A stretch of DNA of 64,000 nucleotides from Bacteroidaceae bacterium. Lineage in GTDB: Bacteria > Bacteroidota > Bacteroidia > Bacteroidales > Bacteroidaceae. Shown here in pieces: positions 1 through 7,963 of the stretch. The stretch is from NCBI GenBank assembly GCA_017551925.1, contig JAFZKA010000065.1, positions 1 to 64,000 of the forward strand, given 5' to 3'. Each line of letters starts with the position of its first letter. Within the stretch, counting starts at the first letter, position 1. Both the position numbers and the translations under genes were made by a program. The notes below the pieces were generated by a model. The model saw only the letters and a list, made by a program, of their open reading frames with translations. It did no database searches and had not been told where the DNA came from.

Positions 1-27
1 ACGGCCTATTGCATTGATTACTTCCAT
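1..27 (-). CDS. rpsI: 30S ribosomal protein S9, N-terminal fragment
   Basis: Only the first nine codons (MEVINAIGR) lie in the window; the rest continues past the left edge. The start resembles Bacteroidales S9 proteins, and rpsI follows rplM in nearly all bacteria. The ATG lies 11 bases after the rplM stop codon, so the two are almost certainly one transcript. S9 sits in the small-subunit head, with its C-terminal tail reaching the P site. The call rests on the short match plus synteny. Confidence 0.85.
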
Positions 28-38
28 TCTCTTTCAAA

Positions 39-500
39 TTAACTAAGTGAATTGATATCGATTGCCTTGGGCTGCTGTGCCTCATGCTTGTGCTCTGAAC
101 CTGCATAAACATAGAGGTTGTCAATAAGCTTGTCACCAAGTTTTGTCTTGGGCAGCATTCCCTTAACAACTTTCCTCATAAGTCTCTCAGCACCGTTGGG
201 CTTAGCCATCAACTGTGCAGGTGTGGTCTCGCGCTGACCGCCGGGATAACCGGTGTAACGCAGATAAACCCTGTCAGTCCATTTCTTGCCGGTCAGAACA
301 ACCTTATCGGCATTGAGAACGATGACATTGTCGCCGCAATCAACATGCGGAGTGAAATTTGTCTTATACTTACCGCGCAGCAGCTTGGCAACCTTCACGG
401 CGAAGCGGCCCAGGACCTGGTCTGTAGCATCAACTACAACCCACTCCTTATTAACGGTAGCCTTATTGGCCGAAACAGTCTTGTAACTTAAAGTATCCAT
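39..500 (-). CDS. rplM: 50S ribosomal protein L13
   Basis: A 153-residue protein matching L13 over its full length: the N-terminal W-VVDA-DQVLGR motif, the GKYK-NFTPHVDCGD-VIV segment, the YPGG turn and the -MLPKTKLG- segment. It is about ten residues longer than E. coli L13, with a polar C-terminal tail. L13 binds 23S rRNA early in large-subunit assembly. It is the first gene of an rplM-rpsI operon and follows a leader of roughly 175 nt that contains several hairpins. In E. coli L13 represses its own operon; a similar control here is inferred. Confidence 0.97.
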   Translation of the reverse strand: MDTLSYKTVSANKATVNKEWVVVDATDQVLGRFAVKVAKLLRGKYKTNFTPHVDCGDNVIVLNADKVVLTGKKWTDRVYLRYTGYPGGQRETTPAQLMAKPNGAERLMRKVVKGMLPKTKLGDKLIDNLYVYAGSEHKHEAQQPKAIDINSLS

Positions 501-690
501 TCTAAACTTTAAATCATAAATTAAACATTCATTCTCTTACGCAACCTCTCCGTCATCCCGACGTCATGGAAACTCCCTAAACGCTTGTTTTCAGCGGTTA
601 CGCTATACCGCAGAACCCGTACTCGGGGGTTTAACACGTTAATAACTAACCCTTTATCCAAGGGTTGATAATAATCGGCTCGCAAAATTA
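501..690 (-). promoter_or_regulatory. rplM-rpsI promoter and structured 5' leader
   Basis: Read leftward, a Bacteroidetes -7 element TAATTTTG lies at 690-683. This predicts a start near 676 and a long untranslated leader before the rplM ATG at 500. The leader holds at least three hairpins: AACCCTT/AAGGGTT (stem arms 648-654 and 660-666), AACCC/GGGTT (614-618 and 627-631) and GCGGT/ACCGC (594-598 and 607-611). A leader of this length and structure fits ribosomal-protein autoregulation, but I cannot assign it to a described leader family from sequence alone. Confidence 0.55.
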
Positions 691-851
691 CACTTTTTGA
701 ATGAATTAGCGCACTTTTTCTTGGACTTTTTTCGATGAGAAAAAAAAGGGGCGGTACATTTTGTACTTATCCTTTCACGCTCCTTAAACACATCTAATCC
801 AAGTACAATAACAGTCGTACCCATTTTGGGTACAACTAAACAACAATCCAA

Positions 852-902
852 GTAACTTTTTTGTTACTTTCTTTGGAGACAATAACAAAATCGTTACCTT
901 TG
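852..902 (+). promoter_or_regulatory. hicAB promoter with twin operators
   Basis: A near-ideal Bacteroidetes promoter: -33 TTTG at 872-875, a 19-base spacer, and -7 TACCTTTG at 895-902, 20 bases ahead of the hicA ATG. Two inverted repeats of the same design lie around it: GTAAC-N6-GTTAC at 852-867 and TAAC-N6-GTTA at 883-896, whose centres are 30 bp (about three helical turns) apart. The second overlaps the -7 element. HicB proteins carry a DNA-binding domain and repress their own promoter, so these are probably HicB operators. Confidence 0.7.
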
Positions 903-921
903 CAGAAAAATAGTCCTATCC

Positions 922-1104
922 ATGAAATATTCCGAATTAAAACGATTGCTCCGTAAGAATGGTTGCACAATTGATCATGAAGGAGGCAATCACGAGATAT
1001 GGTATTCGCCTAAAACAGGAAATATGTTTCCCGTTGGTCGGCACGATTCTGAGGAAGTTAAACCAAACACACTTGCGTCAATCAAGAGGCAAGCAGGTAT
1101 ATAA
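922..1104 (+). CDS. hicA: HicA family type II toxin (mRNA interferase)
   Basis: A 60-residue protein with the HicA double-stranded-RNA-binding fold. The N terminus KYSELKRLLRKNGC is followed by the GGNHEIW segment carrying the catalytic histidine, then the basic VGRHDSEEVKPNTLASIKRQAG end. HicA cleaves mRNA in a ribosome-independent way and stops growth until HicB neutralises it. The toxin gene comes first, as is usual for hicAB. It is preceded by a promoter with two inverted repeats. Confidence 0.92.
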   Translation: MKYSELKRLLRKNGCTIDHEGGNHEIWYSPKTGNMFPVGRHDSEEVKPNTLASIKRQAGI

Positions 1105-1148
1105 TCAATTATCAATGAAGAACGCTTATGTTAGTTAGAATTAGAAAG

Positions 1149-1562
1149 ATGAGTATGAAAGTAAATGCATTAATAGAGAGGACTGATAACGGTTATTACT
1201 CCATCGCTTGCGATGGAAAGATCGGTAATTTCTGCCTTGGCGGGTTTGGTGATAGTGTTAAAGACGCAAAAGCAGATTTTGACTCTATCGTTAAAGAAGC
1301 CCAAGACTCATATATAAAAGAACACGGAAGTCTGCCCGAAGAATTCAAAGAGATTATTGTTGACTACAAATATGACTTGCAGTCTTTCTTCAATTATTTT
1401 AATTGGATCAACATCAGCAAGTTTGCAAAAGCTACCGGCATAAACGAAAGCAAGATGCGTCAATACAAAACCGGAAAGGCTTTTGCCAGTGAACGCACAA
1501 AAGCTACTATTGAAACGACAATTCACCGATTGAGCGAAGAACTTGCATCTGTAGAGTTATAA
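1149..1562 (+). CDS. hicB: HicB family antitoxin with DNA-binding C terminus
   Basis: The N-terminal half (MKVNALIERTDNGYYSIACD) is the partially degraded RNase H fold of HicB that binds and masks HicA. The C-terminal half (about residues 85-137, INISKFAKATGINESKMRQY) looks like an XRE-type helix-turn-helix, consistent with autorepression. It starts 44 bases after hicA. In-frame ATGs occur at 1128, 1149 and 1155; 1149 or 1155 best fits the family N terminus. At about 137 residues it is a normal full-length HicB. Confidence 0.88.
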   Translation: MSMKVNALIERTDNGYYSIACDGKIGNFCLGGFGDSVKDAKADFDSIVKEAQDSYIKEHGSLPEEFKEIIVDYKYDLQSFFNYFNWINISKFAKATGINESKMRQYKTGKAFASERTKATIETTIHRLSEELASVEL

Positions 1563-1564
1563 TT

Positions 1565-1840
1565 TTATGCGGTAGCGGCTGCTATTACACCAAGCAGGAG
1601 AATAGTCAATGCTGCTATGGCTAGTATTGCAAGGAGTGTACCCAGGCAGCCCCATTTTCGTTCACCTGCTGGAAGTTTATCAAACAAGAGAGTTACAATC
1701 AATCCTATTAGTGGAGTCGTTATGGCTGATATTAGGAATGCCCAGCCGAAACCTATCTTACGGCGTGCTCCGAGTAAGCCTACAAGCACTGAAACCAATG
1801 AGAAAGAGATAACTCCAAAAATAATTAGCAATGCATCCAT
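1565..1840 (-). CDS. small membrane protein of unknown function
   Basis: A 91-residue protein with three predicted membrane helices: about residues 3-23, 30-54 and 66-90. A basic loop (GARRKIGFG) follows the first helix and a charged loop (DKLPAGERKWG) precedes the third. No enzymatic motif is visible and I do not recognise the family. The gene starts 7 bases after the thioesterase stop codon on the same strand, so the two are probably co-transcribed. It ends 2 bases from the convergent hicB stop. Confidence 0.65.
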   Translation of the reverse strand: MDALLIIFGVISFSLVSVLVGLLGARRKIGFGWAFLISAITTPLIGLIVTLLFDKLPAGERKWGCLGTLLAILAIAALTILLLGVIAAATA

Positions 1841-1847
1841 ATCTGTA

Positions 1848-2261
1848 TTATTCTAAGCCTGAGAATGGTGCCGGCATACGTTTGGTGTAACCTTGGGCGT
1901 GGAATGTGGCAATTATGGTGCCGTTCTGGTCTGTAACCTGAACCACTGCAGCCGGAATTTTGGGATGGCGGCTGGTAAAGTGGCCCTCTGCTGTGAGAGT
2001 ATCACCCAATTTGGCCGATACATGATAATAAATGGTAGAGTTGATGGCAAAGGCCATATTCTCACCCTGATTGACAAGTGCGGCAAAAACCAGGTCTGCC
2101 AGAGTAAACAGCGCCCCACCCTGGCAAATGTTACCGGCATTCATATGGTGCTCTGTAACTGTCATTGTAGCCTTGGCCGTACCGGGCTTTACTTCAACAA
2201 GATCTATACCTATGTATTTTGCGAACTTATCGCCTTCATTAAGAAAATCCTTCAGTGTCAT
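1848..2261 (-). CDS. PaaI-like hotdog-fold acyl-CoA thioesterase
   Basis: A 137-residue single hotdog domain. The family signature is visible as MNAGNICQGGALFTLADLVF, the helix and preceding loop carrying the active-site Asn/Gln-Gly-Gly and acidic residue of PaaI-type thioesterases. ENMAFAINSTIYYHVSAKLGD supplies the central strands. Such enzymes hydrolyse acyl-CoA thioesters, acting in general housekeeping or phenylacetyl-CoA turnover. No catabolic genes lie nearby, so the substrate is unknown. It is divergent from the DUF2271 gene and shares its promoter region. Confidence 0.85.
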   Translation of the reverse strand: MTLKDFLNEGDKFAKYIGIDLVEVKPGTAKATMTVTEHHMNAGNICQGGALFTLADLVFAALVNQGENMAFAINSTIYYHVSAKLGDTLTAEGHFTSRHPKIPAAVVQVTDQNGTIIATFHAQGYTKRMPAPFSGLE

Positions 2262-2275
2262 GTTTTTTGCTTTGA

Positions 2276-2308
2276 TTGGCGCAAAGATACACTTTTTGCT
2301 TATCTTCG
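2276..2308. promoter_or_regulatory. divergent promoter pair (thioesterase / DUF2271 gene)
   Basis: On the minus strand TATCTTTG (2289-2282) is a perfect -7 element 20 bases ahead of the thioesterase ATG. On the plus strand TTGG (2276-2279), a 21-base spacer and TATCTTCG (2301-2308) fit a promoter for the gene at 2344. The two core elements lie within 33 bp, so the two promoters probably compete. Confidence 0.55.
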
Positions 2309-2343
2309 CGAGGTAATCAAAGACTAACCTTATTCAAATCATT

Positions 2344-2895
2344 ATGAAAACAAAATCTCTATTCATCGCTTTATTGGCTTCATTGATGGCATTGCCAATC
2401 GCAGCAAAGAGTGTAGAACTCTCATTCAACTATCAGAAACAGAGTGGTGCAGGCTCCAACCAGTGGGCTGTCTGGGTTGAGAATTCTGAGGGCAAGGTAG
2501 TTCGTACCCTTACCGTGACATCATTTACATCAAAGGGCCGTGGAGGCCGTCGCGGTTATACTTTCCGCCCCACATGCGTTCCAACATGGGTTAAGAATGC
2601 AGGAGCAGAACATATGACCGATGAGCAGATTGATGCCGTAACAGGTGCAACACCTAAAGAGAGCGGTGTTCAGACCTATACTTGGGATTTCAAGGATGCC
2701 AATGGCAAAGAGGTTCCCGCCGGCGATTACAAGATACGCCTTGAAGCAACCCTGTATTTCAACAGCATCATACTTTACAGCGGCTCATTCTCTACAAAGG
2801 ACAAAGCCGGTGAAATCAAACTCACCTCAACCCTGACAGAAGAGGATGAGGCTCACAAGAACATGATCACCGACGTAAAGGCTGCCCTCAAATGA
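2344..2895 (+). CDS. DUF2271 family secreted protein
   Basis: A 183-residue protein with a Sec signal peptide (residues 1-21, cut after LPIAAKS or nearby) and a single DUF2271 domain. Features are the NQWAVWVENSEGKVVRTL strand pair, a TGATP turn and a TYTWDFKDANGKEVPAGDYK segment typical of FlgD-like Ig folds. Family members are periplasmic and often sit beside flavin or PepSY proteins, but none is present here. The function is unknown. The next gene starts 47 bases downstream on the same strand. Confidence 0.85.
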   Translation: MKTKSLFIALLASLMALPIAAKSVELSFNYQKQSGAGSNQWAVWVENSEGKVVRTLTVTSFTSKGRGGRRGYTFRPTCVPTWVKNAGAEHMTDEQIDAVTGATPKESGVQTYTWDFKDANGKEVPAGDYKIRLEATLYFNSIILYSGSFSTKDKAGEIKLTSTLTEEDEAHKNMITDVKAALK

Positions 2896-2942
2896 GGAGC
2901 AACCTTTGCTTTGAAAAATATCGATAACCTTTTTTGTCCATA

Positions 2943-4097
2943 ATGAAAAAATCCTTTTCCACATTGGCCCTGTTGTGCCTTATTGCTTTGACAACAGGTT
3001 GCAAAAGCAGTAATCCTGAGAGTGTTTCAGAATTCAAGTACAACATCACAATGACTGAGTTGGCAGAGCCCTCCTGGTATGATCTGGTTGACTCTGCCTC
3101 TTACATAACCCTCAAGTCACCTGACGGCACAGTTATGGGTGAGATTAAACAACTTATAGTCAATGATGACCGTATCTATGTCCTGGCCGACGGATTCTAC
3201 TGCTTTGATATGCAGGGTAACTGTCTGTTCAAACAGACAGCCAAAGGCCGCGCCAGGAATGAATTCATTGATGCAAGTTCAATGTCCGTATCAGACGGCA
3301 TGCTGTTTTTGTATGACAGGATGCAATACAAAGGCCTGTTCTTTGATGCTCTGACAGGGAAGTATGTCAGTTCCGTGAGCAGTTCTGTCAATGGACGTGC
3401 AGGATACCACTTGGGTGATAATATCATTATAAATAATCTGAATGACGGCGATGATCCAAGATTTAAAATCCTTCCCAAAGAAAATCCAGAGAACGTTCTG
3501 ACAGGTTTCTTTGCAGGAAAGGAACATCTCTCATCAATACGCGGTACAACGTCATGGGTTGATGACGGTCTGATTTACACTTCATACCGCAGGAACCTTG
3601 CCTGGAAAATGACCGGCCAGGAGTGCGTTCCATATATCAGTATTACCGTTCCAGAAGACAAAAAGTTACCGGATCAACTCATTGATGATATGATTGAGGC
3701 CGGGACGATTTCTCCCCAAGGATATGAAGCTTCTGACTTCACCTATGGCTTATCAGAAATTAAGGAATGTGACGGTTTCATTACAGGAAGACTTAATGAC
3801 GAAAACACTTTCATATATTTTGTGTTCGATAAGAATTCCGGAAAATCACTGTTCTTTAAATATCCCGCAAAGGAGGTATGGCAACAGCTTCCCATAGACG
3901 AGAGTGTATGTGCCGGTTATAAAGATTGCATTTGTACCGTAGTACGTCCTGAGAATGTGCTGCTTTTAAAGTCCATCTTAGGCGGCATAGGCAACGAACC
4001 GACTCAAGAAAAGTTCCGCCAGGCATATGACGAGATAAACGCCCTGACTGAAAACGATTACGCCATTATTGCCTGCATCCGGCTCAAAGCTCTATAG
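2943..4097 (+). CDS. 6-bladed beta-propeller lipoprotein
   Basis: A 384-residue lipoprotein: signal peptide with lipobox LTTGC (Cys about residue 20), then a Bacteroidales beta-propeller with repeating blades such as DRIYVLADGFYCFDMQGN. The ATG at 2943 is preferred; an upstream in-frame TTG at 2934 would only add three residues. Members of this family are abundant in gut Bacteroidales and their ligands are mostly unknown. A second member lies at 18012-19172. The last 6 bases overlap the convergent gene at 4092. Confidence 0.85.
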   Translation: MKKSFSTLALLCLIALTTGCKSSNPESVSEFKYNITMTELAEPSWYDLVDSASYITLKSPDGTVMGEIKQLIVNDDRIYVLADGFYCFDMQGNCLFKQTAKGRARNEFIDASSMSVSDGMLFLYDRMQYKGLFFDALTGKYVSSVSSSVNGRAGYHLGDNIIINNLNDGDDPRFKILPKENPENVLTGFFAGKEHLSSIRGTTSWVDDGLIYTSYRRNLAWKMTGQECVPYISITVPEDKKLPDQLIDDMIEAGTISPQGYEASDFTYGLSEIKECDGFITGRLNDENTFIYFVFDKNSGKSLFFKYPAKEVWQQLPIDESVCAGYKDCICTVVRPENVLLLKSILGGIGNEPTQEKFRQAYDEINALTENDYAIIACIRLKAL

Positions 4098-5033
4098 GTT
4101 CGTTCTTATTATTGCATCAATCAGTTCCTGACCGGGAAAATCCATTGGGATTATTCCAATCGGTCCATTATGGGTTTTAAGGTAATCAAGCAGTTGTTTG
4201 TTGATAGTGTCCGAGCACCTTTTAATATTGGTCTTAATGCCGGTACCTATATAGCCCGATGTATGGTTTATGCACCATATGCCGTTATCTGACTCCGGGA
4301 ATGCTGACAACAGACTGTACAGATTATTCCACTTTCCGGTAAGATATGCATCCTTATCATTATTACCTGATGTAAAGTAATCCTGTGCCCAGAGCACAGC
4401 GCTCTCATCTGAAGATGATGCCAGCCGCGCCCTACGTGATGCTGCGTTACCGGGCCAGCCACGGGTTACAACGCCCGGATAATCCACACCTGCAGACGGT
4501 GTATTGCGATGAATGAAAAGAATACGTCCGCGAGCATCGGCCACGGTCAAATCGGCTTTGAAATCAGCCAGCATGTCGGCAGGAATTACGGAGCATATCT
4601 GTTCCATTGTCATATCAACTGCCGTCTGCCCGCCGCCTGCGCTGTTGGTCATAACAATGCAGAACTCAGTAGGGTTCTCTACAAGTTTTTGCTTTAGAAT
4701 AAGCAACGCCTCATTAAACGTAATATGGCAGTTGGCAGGACCATGATAAATCTTGAGTTCGCCACCTTCAAGTTTTGGGCGCAAATCGAAAAAACGTATC
4801 CCGGCATCCCACTGCTCTGCCAGACTCATTGTCTGTGTGCGTGCATAATGTTTCATGGGAAAGCGCACGCCCGCAGTACCGGAATCATGTGTTCCCGGAA
4901 TGGACACTCTGCAAACCTTCACAGTATCAGACAGCGCAGCCATCCAATTGCCGTTCTGCGCACCGGCAGCAAACGTCAGCGGCAGAAAAGTCAAAAGGAC
5001 GATGCACCTCCTTATACGTGTGATGGCAAACAA
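4092..5033 (-). CDS. secreted PI-PLC X-domain phosphodiesterase
   Basis: A 313-residue protein with a signal peptide (residues 1-25) and a phosphatidylinositol-specific phospholipase C X domain. SIPGTHDSGT carries the first catalytic His, GIRFFDLRPK the metal/substrate-binding Arg-Asp, and IYHG the second catalytic His. Bacterial enzymes of this type cleave PI or GPI anchors by cyclic phosphodiester formation. The only start that keeps the signal peptide is TTG at 5033, because an in-frame stop lies three codons upstream. That TTG sits immediately after the upstream gene's stop codon, suggesting reinitiation. Confidence 0.85.
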   Translation of the reverse strand: MFAITRIRRCIVLLTFLPLTFAAGAQNGNWMAALSDTVKVCRVSIPGTHDSGTAGVRFPMKHYARTQTMSLAEQWDAGIRFFDLRPKLEGGELKIYHGPANCHITFNEALLILKQKLVENPTEFCIVMTNSAGGGQTAVDMTMEQICSVIPADMLADFKADLTVADARGRILFIHRNTPSAGVDYPGVVTRGWPGNAASRRARLASSSDESAVLWAQDYFTSGNNDKDAYLTGKWNNLYSLLSAFPESDNGIWCINHTSGYIGTGIKTNIKRCSDTINKQLLDYLKTHNGPIGIIPMDFPGQELIDAIIRTNL

Positions 5034-5034
5034 T

Positions 5035-5934
5035 TTACTTTATGGTCTTACGTACCAGGTCAAGCAGTTTCTTTGAAGGAACGGCCTCATCCTTAAGAGG
5101 AATCAGATACCAGTCTACAACCCATGTCAGACTCTCACCTGGAGCCAGTGTCTTGTATTCACCTTGGCTCTCCAGTTCAATATAGGTCTTGCCCTGATTT
5201 ACATACACCTGAATCTCTGCCTCATCGGGAGCAGGCTGTGACGGGGTAAGGTCATCAAATTTCTTGATCATGAGCAGGCCGTTAGCGGCATATGCAAGCC
5301 AGCCTTTTCCGTCAGCGTTTATCTTGCGGTTCTGGGCTCCTGTCTCAAAGTTGTACCATGAAGCACCGGCCTCACCCTTGAACGGTATCAGTCCGGCTGG
5401 AGCAATGCCTTCAACGGGAGCGTCAAAGAATATCAGGCCGCTCTCATCGGCTACGACACGTGATATCTCCCACGGAGCAACCTTGCGTTCGGCATCACCC
5501 TTATTGATAATAGTATAAGCCACTTTTATGAACTTGCCTTTTGGGTCAGGAGTATATTGTTTCTGTATCTGGAACGGCAGTTTGCGTGCCACCTGACTGG
5601 TAAGCACAAGTGACTGTGAATGCTTGGCTGCATCAGTCTCATCTGTGTAGGCCCCACGGTCAAACTCAGTTACAGGCGGCCAGTTCCACTCTTTCTGGGG
5701 GCTGGTCCAGAATGTGCTGCCGTACTGGTTCTGCATACGCAGTTGCGACAACATCTCCTTGTCATCATACTTGTATGACATGATCTTGCCGCCCTCTTTG
5801 GCACTGACGGTCATTGTCACATTACCGGCCTTAATGGTAAAACCCTCATCAACTGAACCCTGCACTGTCTGCGCACTTGCAGCACCTGATATCACAACAG
5901 CCATCAAGGCTGCCATTAACTTATTTGTTCTCAT
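5035..5934 (-). CDS. DUF4380 family secreted protein
   Basis: A 299-residue protein with a signal peptide (about residues 1-21, ending GAASAQ) and a DUF4380 domain. The domain looks like a galactose-mutarotase-type beta-sandwich: GNVTMTVSAKEGGKIMSYKYDD near the N terminus and FWTSPQKEWNWPP around residue 74. The ATG at 5934 was chosen because upstream in-frame codons lie over the promoter. It is probably bicistronic with the PLC gene, whose start follows its stop. The substrate is unknown; a carbohydrate-related role is inferred from the fold. Confidence 0.8.
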   Translation of the reverse strand: MRTNKLMAALMAVVISGAASAQTVQGSVDEGFTIKAGNVTMTVSAKEGGKIMSYKYDDKEMLSQLRMQNQYGSTFWTSPQKEWNWPPVTEFDRGAYTDETDAAKHSQSLVLTSQVARKLPFQIQKQYTPDPKGKFIKVAYTIINKGDAERKVAPWEISRVVADESGLIFFDAPVEGIAPAGLIPFKGEAGASWYNFETGAQNRKINADGKGWLAYAANGLLMIKKFDDLTPSQPAPDEAEIQVYVNQGKTYIELESQGEYKTLAPGESLTWVVDWYLIPLKDEAVPSKKLLDLVRKTIK

Positions 5935-5944
5935 ATAGTAAATT

Positions 5945-5975
5945 TTTGTAGTAACCGCAAAGATAACTATCTTTG
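5945..5975. promoter_or_regulatory. back-to-back divergent promoters forming a palindrome
   Basis: CAAAGATA-AC-TATCTTTG at 5958-5975 is a perfect 18-bp palindrome made of two opposed -7 elements: TATCTTTG on the plus strand at 5968-5975 and TATCTTTG on the minus strand at 5965-5958. The plus-strand promoter also has TTTG at 5945-5948 with a 19-base spacer. The minus-strand -33 is weaker (TTTG at 5985-5982, spacer 16). The two -7 elements are two bases apart, so only one direction can probably fire at a time. Confidence 0.7.
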
Positions 5976-5997
5976 GAAAAACAAATAAGCCAACAAC

Positions 5998-7926
5998 ATG
6001 AAAAGAGTCCTTTCTTTTTCTCTGTTTGCAATTGCGTGCATCATTATCTGCTCCTGCAAGAGCAAAAATGGTCAAATTCCATCAACTTCAACAGCAGAGA
6101 CACCGACAGGTACGGCGGCAACCGTACTTGAGTTTTATAAGGTTTTCTGTACTGACTGGGATGGTCAATCCAAGACAGATTCCATTCTTTTAAAGTATTG
6201 TACAAAAGAACTCCGAGATGTTGTAATGGACGCATTAACAACCGATGCTTATGACTTTGTAACAAACGGAGTTCCTGGAATAGACACCAAATCCCTCAGT
6301 GTCGTCAAACGGAATGAGAAATACGTTGTTTCTTTTGAGTATGCCAAATGGCCCGTCAGTGATGAGCCCGGAAAGGACTCGATATATGTAATGGTCAATA
6401 AGGAGAATAAGATTTCATATTTAATAAGACCTAGTGACAACTACAGGATTCCAGGTGTTTACAGCAGCAAGAGCCCACTCCTCTATTATTATGAGCATCA
6501 ATATGTTGACCTGGGCCTGAGCGTAAATTGGGCCACCAGCAATATCGGCTCAAGGTCTGTAGATCCACAATGGCCCGGTGATTTGTTTGCATGGGGCGAG
6601 ACCGTGACAAGGGATCACTTTGACAAGAACTATTATCTTGCCCCTATTCAGGACCATTATTATGAGGGTAAACTATCATTATTAGAACAAGATGATGACG
6701 CCGCTGCAGCGCTATGGGGTAAAGACTGGCGTCTGCCCACAAAAGAAGAATTCCAGGAACTGATAGACAAATGCAAATGGGAATGGACAAGAGAGAATTA
6801 TTCTTATTGGGGATATAAAGTGACAGGTCCCAACGGCAACTCAATATTTCTCCCGGCCGGAGGAATGAAAAGAAGAAATGAATCTATAAATCGCGAACAT
6901 GGGCTTTATTATTGGACCGCTTCATGCAAATTTGATGACCCCGAAAGAGAGCCTAAAGCATGGCAGTTCTTGTCCACCTCCGATGAGCCGGACAAGAGCA
7001 AGAACCGATATATGATTATGACACTCGTCCCTTTGAGTATTCAGTCCGGACGTTCCATAAGACCTGTCACCGATAAACCGTATATCCCTATCAGCGACAT
7101 CGGTCTCAATAAGAAGGAACTGAGACTGGAAATAGGCGAGGATTTTGTTCTGACCGCCTCATTCTTTCCTAAGGGTGCCACTCCAAGGAACTTATACTGG
7201 CATAGCGGAAATTCAGCTGTAGCCCATATTGACACAAACGGAAAGGTCACTGCCGTTTCAGACGGTAAGTGCACAATCACGGCAGTATGCGGAGAGTTAA
7301 AGAAGGAGTGTCAGGTAACTGTCGTAATGCCTAAAGACTTTGTTCCTGTTGAGCCGAAAGTAACCACCGTATTTGAGTTTGGAAAAGAGGTGAACAAAGC
7401 ATATATTGATGATCTCCAGGAATTTGATAATTCCTTAGAGTTGAAAGAAGTTTTCAGGACACACATTGGTAATAAAACAAAGGGATTTGATATAACTTTT
7501 TCAGATTTTACCGATGAAGCCTGGAGCGATGACCCCGGTGAATTCTGTATGATAACGATTGAAACTGCCGGACAACAATACAGATTCAAGAACTCAGATT
7601 GGGTTACCGATTACAGATTTGACGATAAATACTATCTCTGTTATCCTATGGGCAAGTCCCGATATCTGCTGTTCCTGAAAGGTTTTGATTATGGATGCTG
7701 CCCCGGTGTGCTGACAGTACTGGCCATCGATGAAACCGGTGCACGTGTAGTTTATAATAAGGAAAGTAATCTTAATGAAATAAACATTGAACCCTTCTCA
7801 ATGACATTTGAGGAGTGGTATGCCGAATCTGTTTCAAGATATAAGACAAATTACTCCAACGCCTATAACCTATTTGTTGAAGATGATGCTCTTAAGATGA
7901 AAAAGGTTGAGTTGCTGCGCGAATAA
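5998..7926 (+). CDS. multidomain lipoprotein: FISUMP plus Ig-like (BID_2) domains
   Basis: A 642-residue lipoprotein (lipobox IICSC, Cys about residue 20). Residues about 40-155 resemble a DUF3828-like domain. Residues 165-355 form a FISUMP domain (EHQYVDLGLSVNWATSN, FAWGET, DWRLPTKEEF, SIFLPAGG, YYWTAS, SIRPV). Residues about 362-442 are a bacterial Ig-like BID_2 domain (ISDIGLNKKELRLEIGE and later CTITAVCGELKKECQVTV). The last 200 residues are unrecognised. The order suggests a surface-exposed adhesive or binding protein. It is driven by the divergent palindromic promoter just upstream. Confidence 0.8.
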   Translation: MKRVLSFSLFAIACIIICSCKSKNGQIPSTSTAETPTGTAATVLEFYKVFCTDWDGQSKTDSILLKYCTKELRDVVMDALTTDAYDFVTNGVPGIDTKSLSVVKRNEKYVVSFEYAKWPVSDEPGKDSIYVMVNKENKISYLIRPSDNYRIPGVYSSKSPLLYYYEHQYVDLGLSVNWATSNIGSRSVDPQWPGDLFAWGETVTRDHFDKNYYLAPIQDHYYEGKLSLLEQDDDAAAALWGKDWRLPTKEEFQELIDKCKWEWTRENYSYWGYKVTGPNGNSIFLPAGGMKRRNESINREHGLYYWTASCKFDDPEREPKAWQFLSTSDEPDKSKNRYMIMTLVPLSIQSGRSIRPVTDKPYIPISDIGLNKKELRLEIGEDFVLTASFFPKGATPRNLYWHSGNSAVAHIDTNGKVTAVSDGKCTITAVCGELKKECQVTVVMPKDFVPVEPKVTTVFEFGKEVNKAYIDDLQEFDNSLELKEVFRTHIGNKTKGFDITFSDFTDEAWSDDPGEFCMITIETAGQQYRFKNSDWVTDYRFDDKYYLCYPMGKSRYLLFLKGFDYGCCPGVLTVLAIDETGARVVYNKESNLNEINIEPFSMTFEEWYAESVSRYKTNYSNAYNLFVEDDALKMKKVELLRE

Positions 7927-7939
7927 AAGATTATCTTTG
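7907..7939 (+). promoter_or_regulatory. promoter of the gate-domain membrane protein gene
   Basis: TTGA at 7907-7910, a 21-base spacer and TATCTTTG at 7932-7939, 24 bases ahead of the ATG at 7964. The element starts within the end of the preceding gene, so the downstream gene can be expressed independently. Confidence 0.6.
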
Positions 7940-7963
7940 CAGCCGTTTTAGAACAAAACATGC

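Noticed and set aside
654-851. Minus-strand 65-codon frame upstream of rplM
   Set aside because: It covers the rplM promoter and a low-complexity Lys-rich stretch, with no family resemblance.
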